Positions 9,315-19,879 of a DNA stretch of 32,535 bases are shown here, piece after piece. The stretch is from an uncultured Marinicella sp. (lineage in GTDB: Bacteria; Pseudomonadota; Gammaproteobacteria; Xanthomonadales; Marinicellaceae). A model generated the notes under the pieces. It did not search any database and was not told the origin of the DNA. It saw only the letters and a list, made by a program, of their open reading frames with translations. Each line of letters begins with the position of its first letter. Positions within the stretch are counted from its first letter, which is position 1. Location: positions 1-32,535 of the forward strand of contig CALDFB010000310.1 in assembly GCA_937942365.1 (NCBI GenBank), in the 5' to 3' direction. A program made the position numbers and the translations under genes.

Positions 9315-11423
9315 ATGAAGCTAAAACCAATCCTACTTACTTTAACATCGTTTGTATTGCTGCAAGCCTGTAGTAGTAGCAATGATTCACCCAGGGCAGT
9401 CGAAGTGCCGCCAGTGGTTACCCCAGGTGGTGATCCGGTGACCGGTGTTATTGAAGCCATTTTTAATCCGGCATCAGGTGATCCTACCCAAGTGCCCATT
9501 CCAACTAATTTGTTTTTATCTGGCACCACTGATTTAACCTTGAATATTCCAGTGGCTGACCCAACAGATTTTTCAGATCCTTTGGTGGCATTAAATGGCT
9601 TGGACGGTTTCAGTACGGTGGCTCCATGGGCAACCAATTTTTCTGTGCCAGTGGCTGCTGAATCGGTAGGTCCCAGCAGTGTTAAAGTATATGAAGTCGC
9701 ACTCAGTGGTCCAGGTGGTGGTGTTGTTGCTGTGAATGCTGAATTAACTTTTGGAGTTGATTACTTTGCGGCAGCTAATGACAGCAGTATCGGCATTGTG
9801 CCGCTTAAACCATTGAAACAGTTAACATCTTATATGGCTGTGATCACCAATGGCGTTCAAGATGCCAGTGGTAATCCAGCAACCCCTTCACAAACTTATT
9901 TCCTTTCAAAGAGAACGTCTCCATTGGTAGATGCCAGTGGAAACAGCACCGACCCTCTGTTAGACAATGCCACTGCCAATGCTTTAGAACCGTTGCGTCA
10001 GTTGACCAATTCTCAAGAAGCAGCAGCGGCATCTCAAGGTGTTGATCCCAGCAGCATTGTGTTGTCTTGGACTTTAAGCACACAATCTATTACGCCGGTA
10101 CTCTCTGCCGTTAAAGACATCAGTTCGGCGGGTGCCTCGACACTGGCGCCAACGGGTTTATCAACTGCTGCAGTCGGTGGAGCGGGCATAGCTGATATCT
10201 ATATTGGTACAATGACATCTCCTTATTATTTATCTGCCCCAAGTGCAGCCAATCCAGTGGCGCCACTGAACCAGTTTTGGCAAGCTGCACCTGGTGCTTA
10301 TGTGGCACCATTTAATGCTTTGCCTTTAGACCCAACTTCAACCAATCTGACTTTGGCTAACCCTATACCAGTAGCTACCAGCATGCAGAACTTACCTGTT
10401 TTGATGACAGTGCCGAATGCGGGTTCAGGGCAAACTAAACCGGCAGCAGGCTGGCCGATTATGATTTTTCAACATGGCATAACTCGAGACAGGACAGACA
10501 TGTTGGCAGTAGCTGACACCATGGCTTCGATTGGGTTTGCGGTTGTGGCTATAGATCTTGCTTTACATGGCATAACAGATCCTACTAACCCTCTGTACAT
10601 CGAAAACTCGCCTTTTGGTGCCATCGCATCGGAAAGAACCTTTGATGTAGATTATGTTGATAATGCCACGGGCGCTCCCGGCCCAGATGGTATTCCTGAT
10701 AGCTCAGGAGCGCATTTTATCAATTTAGCAAACCTGCTGGTCTCACGCGATAACAGCAGGCAAGGTATGGCCGATTTATTCACCTTAACCGAAACAGTGC
10801 CTTTTATGGATATTGACGGTGATGGGGCTGGCGATTTTAACGAAGCCAATATTACATTCACTGGTCATTCATTAGGTGCTATAACAGGAACTGGTTTCTT
10901 GGCTTTTGGTCCTAATGTGCAAAGTGCTGTACTGTCTGCGCCGGGGGGTGGGATTGCAAACTTATTGATAGGTTCTCCTACATTTGGCCCCAGAATCATT
11001 GCTGGTCTCGCCGCATCAGGTGTCGAACAGGGCAGTACCGCCTTTAATCTATTTGTCTTGGCTACGCAAACGGCTGTTGATGCAGCTGACCCAATTAACT
11101 TGGGGGCTTTTGCGGTGTTACAAAATAACATCTTGGTGCATGAGATTTTAGGAGACCAAGTGGTGACTAATACTGTGCCTGGTGCACCACTTTCAGGAAC
11201 AGAGCCTCTGATTTCCGTTATGGGTTTAACTTCTTATTCAGCTTCAGCGTTTAATCCAGAGGGTTTGGATGGAGCTGTTAGATTCACCGAAGGTGATCAT
11301 GGGAGCTTGTTGAGTCCTGCAGCCTCTGTAGCAGCAACCGTAGAAATGCAATCTCAGATGGCAGCCTTCCAGGCAACTGGAGGAACCACCTTGAATGTGA
11401 CTAACACCGATGTGGTTCAATAA
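9315..11423 (+). CDS. Outer-membrane/surface lipoprotein lipase of the VolA / Pla-1/cef type
   Basis: Lipobox MKLKPILLTLTSFVLLQAC|SSSND; nucleophile elbow GHSLG; downstream GDHGSLL; alpha/beta-hydrolase region PIMIFQHGITRDRTDM. Confidence 0.88.
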   Translation: MKLKPILLTLTSFVLLQACSSSNDSPRAVEVPPVVTPGGDPVTGVIEAIFNPASGDPTQVPIPTNLFLSGTTDLTLNIPVADPTDFSDPLVALNGLDGFSTVAPWATNFSVPVAAESVGPSSVKVYEVALSGPGGGVVAVNAELTFGVDYFAAANDSSIGIVPLKPLKQLTSYMAVITNGVQDASGNPATPSQTYFLSKRTSPLVDASGNSTDPLLDNATANALEPLRQLTNSQEAAAASQGVDPSSIVLSWTLSTQSITPVLSAVKDISSAGASTLAPTGLSTAAVGGAGIADIYIGTMTSPYYLSAPSAANPVAPLNQFWQAAPGAYVAPFNALPLDPTSTNLTLANPIPVATSMQNLPVLMTVPNAGSGQTKPAAGWPIMIFQHGITRDRTDMLAVADTMASIGFAVVAIDLALHGITDPTNPLYIENSPFGAIASERTFDVDYVDNATGAPGPDGIPDSSGAHFINLANLLVSRDNSRQGMADLFTLTETVPFMDIDGDGAGDFNEANITFTGHSLGAITGTGFLAFGPNVQSAVLSAPGGGIANLLIGSPTFGPRIIAGLAASGVEQGSTAFNLFVLATQTAVDAADPINLGAFAVLQNNILVHEILGDQVVTNTVPGAPLSGTEPLISVMGLTSYSASAFNPEGLDGAVRFTEGDHGSLLSPAASVAATVEMQSQMAAFQATGGTTLNVTNTDVVQ

Positions 11424-11433
11424 GGAGATGGTA

Positions 11434-13365
11434 ATGAAAAATACAAATAAAATAATTGGCTCTAAGATTCTAAGCAAAAGGGCATTGACACTGAAACCAT
11501 TAAAAATCGCTTTAATGGCAGCGTCACTGGGTGTTTCTGGTTCTGCTATTTCGGCAGAAATATTTAACAATGGAGACTATTCTTTCAATATAGACACCAC
11601 AGTTTCATATGGTGCTTCTTGGCGTTTGGCTGATCGTGATAACAGGTTGATTGGCAAGGCGAATATCAATCCATTGGTCGGTGTTGACTTAAGTACTGGC
11701 ACTTCTTCAACTTTGGATCAAAGAATTGCTGCTCCTGGTAGATGGTCTATCAACTCTGATGACGGTAACTTGAATTATGATCAAGGTGATTTGATCTCAA
11801 ATGCCTTGAAATTTACTTCTGATTTGGCTTTTTCAGGGCCTACTTGGGGTGCTTTCGTGCGAGTGACAGGTTTTCATGACTTTGAAAATGCAGACAATGA
11901 TAATTTATCCAGAACTGCCAGAGAATTTGTTGGTGAAGACTTTCGTTTGTTAGATGCCTATGTATACAAAGACTTCAATATTGGTAATCAGTTTGCTTCC
12001 GTTAGGTTAGGTAGGCAAGTGGTCAGTTGGGGTGAGTCTACTTTTATTCAACAAGGCATCAATGTCATAAATCCAATCGATGTTTCTAAGATTCGTGTTG
12101 CGGGTGCAGAATTGAAAGAAGCATTTTTGCCTATAGATATGATTTCATTTTCAACCAGTATTACGGATAATCTGTCTTTAGAAGCGGTTTATATGTTTGA
12201 GTTTGAACAAACAGACCCAGACCCAGCGGGCACTTATTTTTCCACCAATGACTTTGCAACACCTGGCGGTGAATATGTGGCTTTGGGTTTTGGTATTGTG
12301 CCCGAGTTCAGTGCCTTACCTGATGGAACCTGCTCGCCGCAAGTATTTCCAACGCTGGATCCAGTTACCCAAAATGTTTGTAACTTTACAATAGGACGTA
12401 GAGCGACACCTGCCACTGATGATGATGGTCAATTTGGGGTTGCATTGCGTTACTATTCTGAAAAACTCAACAACACAGAATTTGGCTTATATTACCTCAA
12501 TTATCATTCAAGGTTACCATTGATCAGTGGTTTCGCACTGGGTCAGCCAGGTGTGGGTTTAGGTCCAACTTCTCCAAGTTCTGGTTCTTACTTTACCGAG
12601 TTTCCTGAAGACATTGATTTGCTTGGATTAAGTTTTAACACCACGATTAATTCTTTAGGGGTGTCATTGCAGGGCGAATTATCTTATCGTGATAACGTAC
12701 CTCTACAAATTGATGATGTTGAAGTGTTGTTTGCTGCATTATCTCCATTGAATGGAGCCATTCCTGCACCATTTGATCAGTTCCTATCGCAACTGGGTAA
12801 CTTTGAAGCAGGTGAATACATTCAAGGTTGGGAAAGGCATGAAGTTTCACAACTGCAGTTCACTGCCACTAAACTATTTGGTCCCAATGATTTTTTTGGA
12901 ACCGATCAAATTGTACTATTGGGCGAAGTTGGATTCACCAATGTTTGGGACTTACCTGATCAAGGTACGTTAAGATATAATGGTCCAGGAACAGATACTG
13001 GCGGTGGTGTGAGTACAGAAACAGGCGGTACCAGTAGAAATCCTGTAACCACAAGTTCTGATTTTTTTGCTACGCCATTTTCTTGGGGTTATCGTTTAGT
13101 TACTCGGTTTGATTATAATTCAGTATTTGGTTCATCTTGGAACTTATCACCCAGGCTGGCCTTTAACCATGATGTTAATGGCACCACGCCGGGGCCAGGT
13201 GGGAACTTTATAGAAGGCCGCAAGTCGTATACTATAGGGGTGAACGGTATTTATCTTGAGAAGTGGAGTGCTGATTTAAGCTACACTGGTTACTCAGGAG
13301 CCGGAATCCAAAATCAAATATTTGACCGTGACTTTGTGGCGTTCAACGTTAAATACTCGTTTTAA
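11434..13365 (+). CDS. DUF1302-family outer-membrane protein
   Basis: Signal peptide ending SGSAISA|E; YGASWRLADRDNRLIGKANIN, FADRLG-type RLGRQVVSWGES, and C-terminal aromatic FVAFNVKYSF typical of OM beta-barrels. RBS AAGGAG at 11422. Confidence 0.9.
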   Translation: MKNTNKIIGSKILSKRALTLKPLKIALMAASLGVSGSAISAEIFNNGDYSFNIDTTVSYGASWRLADRDNRLIGKANINPLVGVDLSTGTSSTLDQRIAAPGRWSINSDDGNLNYDQGDLISNALKFTSDLAFSGPTWGAFVRVTGFHDFENADNDNLSRTAREFVGEDFRLLDAYVYKDFNIGNQFASVRLGRQVVSWGESTFIQQGINVINPIDVSKIRVAGAELKEAFLPIDMISFSTSITDNLSLEAVYMFEFEQTDPDPAGTYFSTNDFATPGGEYVALGFGIVPEFSALPDGTCSPQVFPTLDPVTQNVCNFTIGRRATPATDDDGQFGVALRYYSEKLNNTEFGLYYLNYHSRLPLISGFALGQPGVGLGPTSPSSGSYFTEFPEDIDLLGLSFNTTINSLGVSLQGELSYRDNVPLQIDDVEVLFAALSPLNGAIPAPFDQFLSQLGNFEAGEYIQGWERHEVSQLQFTATKLFGPNDFFGTDQIVLLGEVGFTNVWDLPDQGTLRYNGPGTDTGGGVSTETGGTSRNPVTTSSDFFATPFSWGYRLVTRFDYNSVFGSSWNLSPRLAFNHDVNGTTPGPGGNFIEGRKSYTIGVNGIYLEKWSADLSYTGYSGAGIQNQIFDRDFVAFNVKYSF

Positions 13366-13383
13366 TAACAGAGGAATAAACAT

Positions 13384-14748
13384 ATGAAATTATTCAAAAA
13401 AACAATCTTTACCACGCTAGTAGGGATCACCTTCGTGGCAGGTTCGGCCCAAGCCGGCCCAAAACCAGGCGAAATAGACCGCTTGTCTAACGATCTGACT
13501 CCAGTTGGTGCTGTAAGAGCTGGTAATGCTGCTGGTACCATTCCTGCTTGGACTGGAGGTATAACTTCTCCACCAGCCGGTTACCAAGTAGGTGATCATC
13601 ACCAAGATCCTTTTGCAGCTGATAAAGTGTCATTCACTATTGATGCTTCCAACTACAAAGAACATGCTGAGAACCTTTCAGTGGGTCAAATGGCCATGTT
13701 TGAAAGGTATCCAGATACGTTTAAAATGGATATTTACCCTACCCGAAGATCGGCATCTTTTCCGCAAAAAGTTTATGAAACGACCATTGAGAATGGAAAA
13801 ACAGGAACTTTAGTTGCAGACGGAGAAGGGGTTGCTAATGTGTCTCAAGGTTTCCCGTTTCCATTTCCTGAAAATGCTTATGAGTTGATACTTAACCACA
13901 AGCTAAAGTATAAAGGCACAGGTGGAGTTCGTTACAACAATCAAGTGGCCCCAAATAACAGCGGTAAATACACCTTGGTTCGTTTACGTGAGGAGTTATA
14001 TGGGAAATACTATGTTCCAGGAAATACCATTGAAGACATCAATAATATTTTATTGTATTTCTACCAAGTGGTTGAGTCGCCAGCTCGTTTAGCAGGACGT
14101 GTTCTATTGGTTCATGAAACCATGAACCAAAAAGAGACACCACGTCAAGCATGGATTTATAACCCTGGCCAACGACGTGTCAGGCGTGCTCCTAATGTGG
14201 CTTATGACAACCCAGGAACAGCATCTGATGGTTTAAGAACCAATGACATGACAGACATGTTTAATGGGGCTATGGATCGTTTCACATGGGACTGGACTGG
14301 TACCAAAGAAATGTACGTGCCATATAACTCATATAAAGCCCATAGCTTTGATTCAAAAGTTGAAGACATGGTTAAGCCTGGCCATTTAGACCCCAGTTAT
14401 ATGCGCTATGAATTGCACCGAGTTCATGTGATTGAGGCAAATTTACGTGAAGGTTTCAGGCACATTAACAGTAAAAGAACTTTCTACTTAGATGAAGACA
14501 GCTATCAAATTTTGTTAACTGATCATTACGATAAAAGAGGTGAGTTGTGGCGTTTTTCAGAAGCGCACAGCATCAATTACTATGAGGTGCCAACTTTTTG
14601 GTCTACCATTGAATCACATCATGATTTGCAATCAGGTCGCTACGTGTCTGTTGGTTTAGATAATCAAGATCAAGTGAATACTTTTGATACACCATTGAAT
14701 GAAAATAACTACACACCAAGCGCATTGCGAAAAAGAGGAAGACGCTGA
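13384..14748 (+). CDS. DUF1329-family periplasmic protein
   Basis: Signal peptide ending GSAQA|G; LTPVGAVRAGNAAGTIPAWTGG, RQAWIYNPGQRRVRRAPNVAYDNP, ...GKRGELWRF-type hallmarks. Confidence 0.93.
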   Translation: MKLFKKTIFTTLVGITFVAGSAQAGPKPGEIDRLSNDLTPVGAVRAGNAAGTIPAWTGGITSPPAGYQVGDHHQDPFAADKVSFTIDASNYKEHAENLSVGQMAMFERYPDTFKMDIYPTRRSASFPQKVYETTIENGKTGTLVADGEGVANVSQGFPFPFPENAYELILNHKLKYKGTGGVRYNNQVAPNNSGKYTLVRLREELYGKYYVPGNTIEDINNILLYFYQVVESPARLAGRVLLVHETMNQKETPRQAWIYNPGQRRVRRAPNVAYDNPGTASDGLRTNDMTDMFNGAMDRFTWDWTGTKEMYVPYNSYKAHSFDSKVEDMVKPGHLDPSYMRYELHRVHVIEANLREGFRHINSKRTFYLDEDSYQILLTDHYDKRGELWRFSEAHSINYYEVPTFWSTIESHHDLQSGRYVSVGLDNQDQVNTFDTPLNENNYTPSALRKRGRR

Positions 14749-14778
14749 TCTGTGAAAGTCATATGAAGTTTTAATACC

Positions 14779-14814
14779 AAAGCCATGGGTGGAGTTCTAC
14801 TCATGGCTTTTTTT
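14779..14814 (+). terminator. Rho-independent terminator inside the DUF1302-DUF1329-YCF48-RND cluster
   Basis: AAAGCCATG-ggtggagttctact-CATGGCTTTTTTT. Confidence 0.85.
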
Positions 14815-14826
14815 GTGGGTTAATTT

Positions 14827-15768
14827 ATGAAGAAGATGCATTTAAAAGTTTTAATTTGTTGGTCGCTGTCATTGTTTTATGTGACATCATGGTCACAGCA
14901 AACTGCTGAAGTTTTACCATTGGCTGATCAATCTTTGGTATTATCAATTACTCAAGTGGGTAAGGATCGTAATTCATTACTGATGGTTGGAGCAAGAGGA
15001 CATGTTCTGAAAAGCGATGATAACGGAAAAAGTTGGCGGCAAATTGAAAATGTTCCGGTTAATATAGCCTTAACTAAAGTATTCTCAGTCAATGATCATG
15101 TTTGGGCTGTTGGTCATGACGCCGCGATTATTCACAGTAGCGATGCTGGGGAAACTTGGGAGTTACAATTTTATGATGCGGCACGTGAAGTTCCTTTTTT
15201 ATCCGCCTATTTTATCAATGAAAATTCAGGGTATGTGATTGGTGCATATGGAACTATTTTTGCAACTTCCGATGGCGGTGAAAATTGGAGTGAAGGGTTG
15301 ATTGATGAAGAACTGGATTATCATCTCAATGACATCACTCGAGGACCTAATGGTGATTTCTATATTGCTGCTGAAGCCGGCTATTTCTTTAAAAGTACCG
15401 ATCAGGGAAATACTTGGGAAGCGATAGAGTTGCCCTACATGGGCTCAATGTTCGGTGTGGTCGCCTTAGAAAACAGTGTTCTTCTATACGGATTACGAGG
15501 TCATGTTTTAGTGACAGAAGATCTGGGTGAAAATTGGTTGGAAATAAATGCTGACAATCCGAATAACTTATTCGGTGCTGCTAAGTTATCGGATCAAAGC
15601 GTTTTACTTGTTGGCGCCAATGGTTCACGTCTTATCTACAAAAACAAATCTTTAAATCAGCTGACAGATTTAGACTCAGGTGATGATTATGCCGATGTGT
15701 TGATCGCTGGCAAACAAGCGATTTTAGTCGGTGAGACTGGTTTTAAAATTCAAGCCATACAACAATAA
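14827..15768 (+). CDS. YCF48/BNR-type beta-propeller secreted protein
   Basis: Repeated blades ending SxDxGxxW: KSDDNGKSW, HSSDAGETW, ATSDGGENW, KSTDQGNTW, VTEDLGENW. Signal peptide present. Confidence 0.92.
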   Translation: MKKMHLKVLICWSLSLFYVTSWSQQTAEVLPLADQSLVLSITQVGKDRNSLLMVGARGHVLKSDDNGKSWRQIENVPVNIALTKVFSVNDHVWAVGHDAAIIHSSDAGETWELQFYDAAREVPFLSAYFINENSGYVIGAYGTIFATSDGGENWSEGLIDEELDYHLNDITRGPNGDFYIAAEAGYFFKSTDQGNTWEAIELPYMGSMFGVVALENSVLLYGLRGHVLVTEDLGENWLEINADNPNNLFGAAKLSDQSVLLVGANGSRLIYKNKSLNQLTDLDSGDDYADVLIAGKQAILVGETGFKIQAIQQ

Positions 15769-15779
15769 GGGGATCGAGC

Positions 15780-18161
15780 ATGAATCATATTACAGAAAAA
15801 ACCAGGTTTGCAGCTGCTTGCGAAGGGATTTTATTTAGCGGTAAAAAAGTTATTTTGTTGTTATTAATTCTCATCACTTTTGTGATGGCATATTTTGCCA
15901 GCCAACTTAAAGTTGATGCTGGTTTTGAGAAGCAGTTACCACTGGATCATGAATACATGAAGACATTCATGGAACATGAACAATTTCGTGGAGCGAACAG
16001 AATTCTGGTTTCCTTGATGGATGACAGTGGTGATATGTTCAATGCTCAATTTTTCGATAAACTGGAGCGGATGACAGACGCAGTGGTTTTTATACCTGGT
16101 GTGAATAGAGCCAGTGTTAAATCAATCTTTACTCCTAATGTAAGGTTTGTCGAGGTGGTAGAGGATGGTTTTGCTGGAGGGAATGTGATTCCGGCTGATT
16201 TCAGCCCATCTGACAAAATGTTTGAAACAGTTCGAGGTAATATTGTAAAAGCTGGTGTATTAGGACGTTTGGTTGCAGAAGACTTTAATGGTGCGATGGT
16301 GTGGGCTGATCTACAAGAAAGAGACCCTCAGACAGGAGAGAAGGTAGACTATCAAACAATTGCCAAACAATTAGAAGCCATACGTACGGATTTTGAGGCT
16401 GATGGACAAACCGTACACATCATTGGTTTTGCTAAAATTGTTGGTGATATTGCTGAAGGCGCTAAATCAGTGCTTTACTTCTTCGCCTTGGCGATTTTTA
16501 TAACAGCCATTTTATTATTCTGGTATTCAAAAAATTGGAAACTGACTTTGTACCCAATTTTATGCTCATTGGTGGCTGTGATATGGCAAATGGGCTTATT
16601 AAAGCTGATGGGTATGGGCATTGATCCGATGAATATACTGACTCCGTTTCTGGTTTTTGCCATAGGTGTGAGTCATGGGGTTCAAATGATCTCAGGCTGG
16701 ACAGATCAAATGATACAGCAACCGGCTAAAAACAAATCTTCAGACTCGGCAGCAAGGGCGGCATTTTGTGCTTTATTGGCGCCGGGTGCCATCGCGTTGT
16801 TATCTGATACCATTGGTTTTGCCACTATTTATTTCATCAACATCGAAATTATTCAAGAATTGGCCATCACTGCAACAGTTGGTGTGGCATTAATCATCAT
16901 CACCAATTTGATCCTACTGCCGTTGTTATTATCAGGTGTCAAAATGAAAGACTATGATGCATTTTGTGATAAATTTGGAGCAGATAAAAAGAATTCGGAT
17001 ATTTGGAATACCATAGCTGGTTTTGCTAAAAACCCTTTAGCGTCTGTGGCTGTTTTGGTCACTTTAGCTTTGTTTGTATTTGGTTATTTAAAAAGTCAAG
17101 ATATGCAGATTGGTGACTCACAAGCCGGTGTTCCTGAGTTAAGGCCAGATGCTCGGTATAATCAGGATGCCATGAAAATCAGCAATGAATTTTCGCTGGG
17201 TGTAGATATGATTAACGTCATTGCAGAAACTTCTTCGAACGCTTGTACCGAAAGTTATCAAGCCATGAGTAACATAGATCGATTCGCTTGGCATATGTCA
17301 AACGTAGAAGGCGTGCAAAAAGTAATTACGTTGCCACAATTTGCCAAAATGATTACAGCAGGGTGGAACGAGGGAAATATCAAGTGGAATGAGTTATCGA
17401 GAAATAATTATGTCATGCGTCAGTCCTTGTCTGGTATAGAGACAGATACAGGTTTATTGAATCAAGACTGTAGCGTCATTCCAATTACTATCTTCACAGA
17501 AGATCATAAAGCGGCGACCATCAATAAAGTGGTGGCAGCAGTGAAGTCTTTTCAAACAAATACGCCATTTAAAGTAGACGATACAGGCGAGTTATTAGAA
17601 GGTGAGGTGAAGTTTAGACTTGCGACCGGGAACGCGGGTGTTATGGCATCAACCAATGATGTGGTTAAAGGTGCACAAATGCCAATGCTCATCATGGTTT
17701 ATGGAGCGATCATTTTGTTGTGTTTAATTACATTCAAATCTATCACCGGGACCATCAGTATCGTGTTGCCATTGGCATTGGTTTCATTATTGGCTTATGC
17801 ATTGATGGCTTTCTTAGGAATTGGCTTGAAAGTTAATACCTTGCCAGTGGTGGCATTGGGTGTTGGTATTGGTGTGGATTATGGTATCTATATATTCAGT
17901 AGGCTTCAGTCGTTGCTAAATACTGGATTCAGTTTGTTTGATGCGTATCGAGAGACATTAAAGCTGACCGGTAAAGCGGTACTGTTTACTGCATTAACAC
18001 TGGGTATTGGTGTAGGCACTTGGATGTTCAGTGATTTACAATTTCAAGCTGATATGGGAATCTTATTGGCCTTCATGTTTATCCTGAATATGGTAGGGGC
18101 ACTCATATTATTACCTGCTTTGGCGTATTGGTTGATGCCAAAATATCGAAAAGGGATATAA
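15780..18161 (+). CDS. MMPL/RND-superfamily transporter
   Basis: 793 aa, two MMPL-like halves with TM clusters, GVSHGVQMISGW and GVGIGVDYGIYIFSRL. Confidence 0.92.
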   Translation: MNHITEKTRFAAACEGILFSGKKVILLLLILITFVMAYFASQLKVDAGFEKQLPLDHEYMKTFMEHEQFRGANRILVSLMDDSGDMFNAQFFDKLERMTDAVVFIPGVNRASVKSIFTPNVRFVEVVEDGFAGGNVIPADFSPSDKMFETVRGNIVKAGVLGRLVAEDFNGAMVWADLQERDPQTGEKVDYQTIAKQLEAIRTDFEADGQTVHIIGFAKIVGDIAEGAKSVLYFFALAIFITAILLFWYSKNWKLTLYPILCSLVAVIWQMGLLKLMGMGIDPMNILTPFLVFAIGVSHGVQMISGWTDQMIQQPAKNKSSDSAARAAFCALLAPGAIALLSDTIGFATIYFINIEIIQELAITATVGVALIIITNLILLPLLLSGVKMKDYDAFCDKFGADKKNSDIWNTIAGFAKNPLASVAVLVTLALFVFGYLKSQDMQIGDSQAGVPELRPDARYNQDAMKISNEFSLGVDMINVIAETSSNACTESYQAMSNIDRFAWHMSNVEGVQKVITLPQFAKMITAGWNEGNIKWNELSRNNYVMRQSLSGIETDTGLLNQDCSVIPITIFTEDHKAATINKVVAAVKSFQTNTPFKVDDTGELLEGEVKFRLATGNAGVMASTNDVVKGAQMPMLIMVYGAIILLCLITFKSITGTISIVLPLALVSLLAYALMAFLGIGLKVNTLPVVALGVGIGVDYGIYIFSRLQSLLNTGFSLFDAYRETLKLTGKAVLFTALTLGIGVGTWMFSDLQFQADMGILLAFMFILNMVGALILLPALAYWLMPKYRKGI

Positions 18162-18188
18162 TATTGGGTTTTATATAAAGACTCCTTT

Positions 18189-19364
18189 ATGGCTCAATTT
18201 TCAATTTTACGCATCGATCATGCAGGTATGCCTTTGTGTTTATTGGCTTATGATGCGCAAAGCAATGAATGTAAGATCAGCTCGGTAACGGAGTGGTCTG
18301 ATAAAAGATTGTTTGGGTTGGAGCTTTACATTTTGGTGCCTGCCACCTGGGTTTATCATACACGAACACAGGTGGCATCAAAAAATTCAGAGTTGTTGAT
18401 AAAATCTATTCCATTTGCTGTTGAAGAGGAATTAAGCAATGAGGTGGAAGATAATTACTATGCATTCAGGCTCAATGAAGATAATTCTCAATCGGTGATT
18501 GCAATTGAGAGAACCCACCTTAATATACTTAATGGAAAGATAGAATCTAATCAATTAAATGTAAAAGCGATTCACAGTGAAGTAGATTGGTTACCTATTG
18601 AGTCATCTTCGGTCAGTATGTGGAGCGATTCAGAAACTGCTTTATTGAAATTTGAAGATAACCATGCCATGAGAGTGCCTCACTTGCAAATAAATCAACT
18701 GTTACCAGTTTTTGCGCTGGAAAAACAACAGGTCATTTGTAATGCAGCTACAGAATTGAGCTATGATGATTTGCCCATTAAAAAACAACTAACAGCTGCT
18801 AACTGTTGCCAGTATTTATTGACCAATGACGCCATTAACATATACATAGATGAAATAAAAACAGCTCAATCAGAAACCACATCTTCTACATGGAAAAGTG
18901 TCCTTATTTTGTCAGGATTACTGGTAATCAGCTGGTGTTTAATTCAAGGGTTTCAATGGTACAGTTTAAATCAATCTATCAATGAACTTAAGGAACAACA
19001 AAGAAACCTATTGTTGCAAAGTTATCCAGATGTGGTTTCATCAGAGCTGGTTGACCCATTTGCAGGTTTACAATCTAGGTTGAAAACTAACAACATACAA
19101 TCACCTCAAAATAAAAATATGTTAATAACTGTGATTGATAAATTAGGTCAAACCCTTAAACAACAAAATGCAGTTAAGCTCAATGGTATGCGCCTCATTG
19201 ATCAAAAAATGGAATTACAAATTATGGCGCCTAATATGACAGTAATTAACGATTTTCATCAATTGTTACAACAGCATGCGAATGACTATACAGTGCGCAT
19301 AGGTGTGAATGAACTGAGTGATGACAATACTTTTAAATCAATTTTAACCATGGTCCCCAGATGA
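18189..19364 (+). CDS. gspL: Type II secretion system protein L
   Basis: Cytoplasmic actin-like fold region (LVPATWVYHTRTQV, SIPFAVEEELSNEVEDNYYAF), one TM, periplasmic ferredoxin-like domain; followed by M and N. Confidence 0.85.
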   Translation: MAQFSILRIDHAGMPLCLLAYDAQSNECKISSVTEWSDKRLFGLELYILVPATWVYHTRTQVASKNSELLIKSIPFAVEEELSNEVEDNYYAFRLNEDNSQSVIAIERTHLNILNGKIESNQLNVKAIHSEVDWLPIESSSVSMWSDSETALLKFEDNHAMRVPHLQINQLLPVFALEKQQVICNAATELSYDDLPIKKQLTAANCCQYLLTNDAINIYIDEIKTAQSETTSSTWKSVLILSGLLVISWCLIQGFQWYSLNQSINELKEQQRNLLLQSYPDVVSSELVDPFAGLQSRLKTNNIQSPQNKNMLITVIDKLGQTLKQQNAVKLNGMRLIDQKMELQIMAPNMTVINDFHQLLQQHANDYTVRIGVNELSDDNTFKSILTMVPR

Positions 19365-19879
19365 ATTATTCTGATTCTAATCAAGCGGCTTCAAACAAGC
19401 TATTGAGTTGGTTCAGTGGCCTAAGACAAAGTGAACAAAAGTTAATGTTGGTTGGTACGTTCCTGGTTACTGCGGCTTTGCTTTGGGCATTGGTATATAA
19501 ACCGGTGGTTACACACATTGACAATCAAGTGAATATAAAAAATAGATTGCACAGTCAATTGGTCCAAATGCAAAATTTAGTGCGTACCACCACGAAAAAT
19601 GAGTTTGTTGCAGTACAACCTATCCCTGATGGGATGACTTTTTCTTCTTGGGTTGATCAACAACTCAGGGTGGTAAAATTACAACAAATGGTGAATCGAA
19701 CAGAGCCTATTGATGAAAACAGTATATCTGTTTGGTTGCAAGGTGTTCAGTTTGATCTAGTCATTGATTGGTTACAAGACATAGCAAGAACTTATGCAGT
19801 TCAAGCAGATCAGATAGATATCAACGTGGTAGATTCATCTTTGGGATTGACCAATATAAGAATGAGGTTAGTAAAGTAA
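19361..19879 (+). CDS. gspM: Type II secretion system protein M
   Basis: WFSGLRQSEQKLMLVGTFLVTAALLWALVYKPV; 4-nt overlap with gspL. Confidence 0.85.
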   Translation: MNYSDSNQAASNKLLSWFSGLRQSEQKLMLVGTFLVTAALLWALVYKPVVTHIDNQVNIKNRLHSQLVQMQNLVRTTTKNEFVAVQPIPDGMTFSSWVDQQLRVVKLQQMVNRTEPIDENSISVWLQGVQFDLVIDWLQDIARTYAVQADQIDINVVDSSLGLTNIRMRLVK

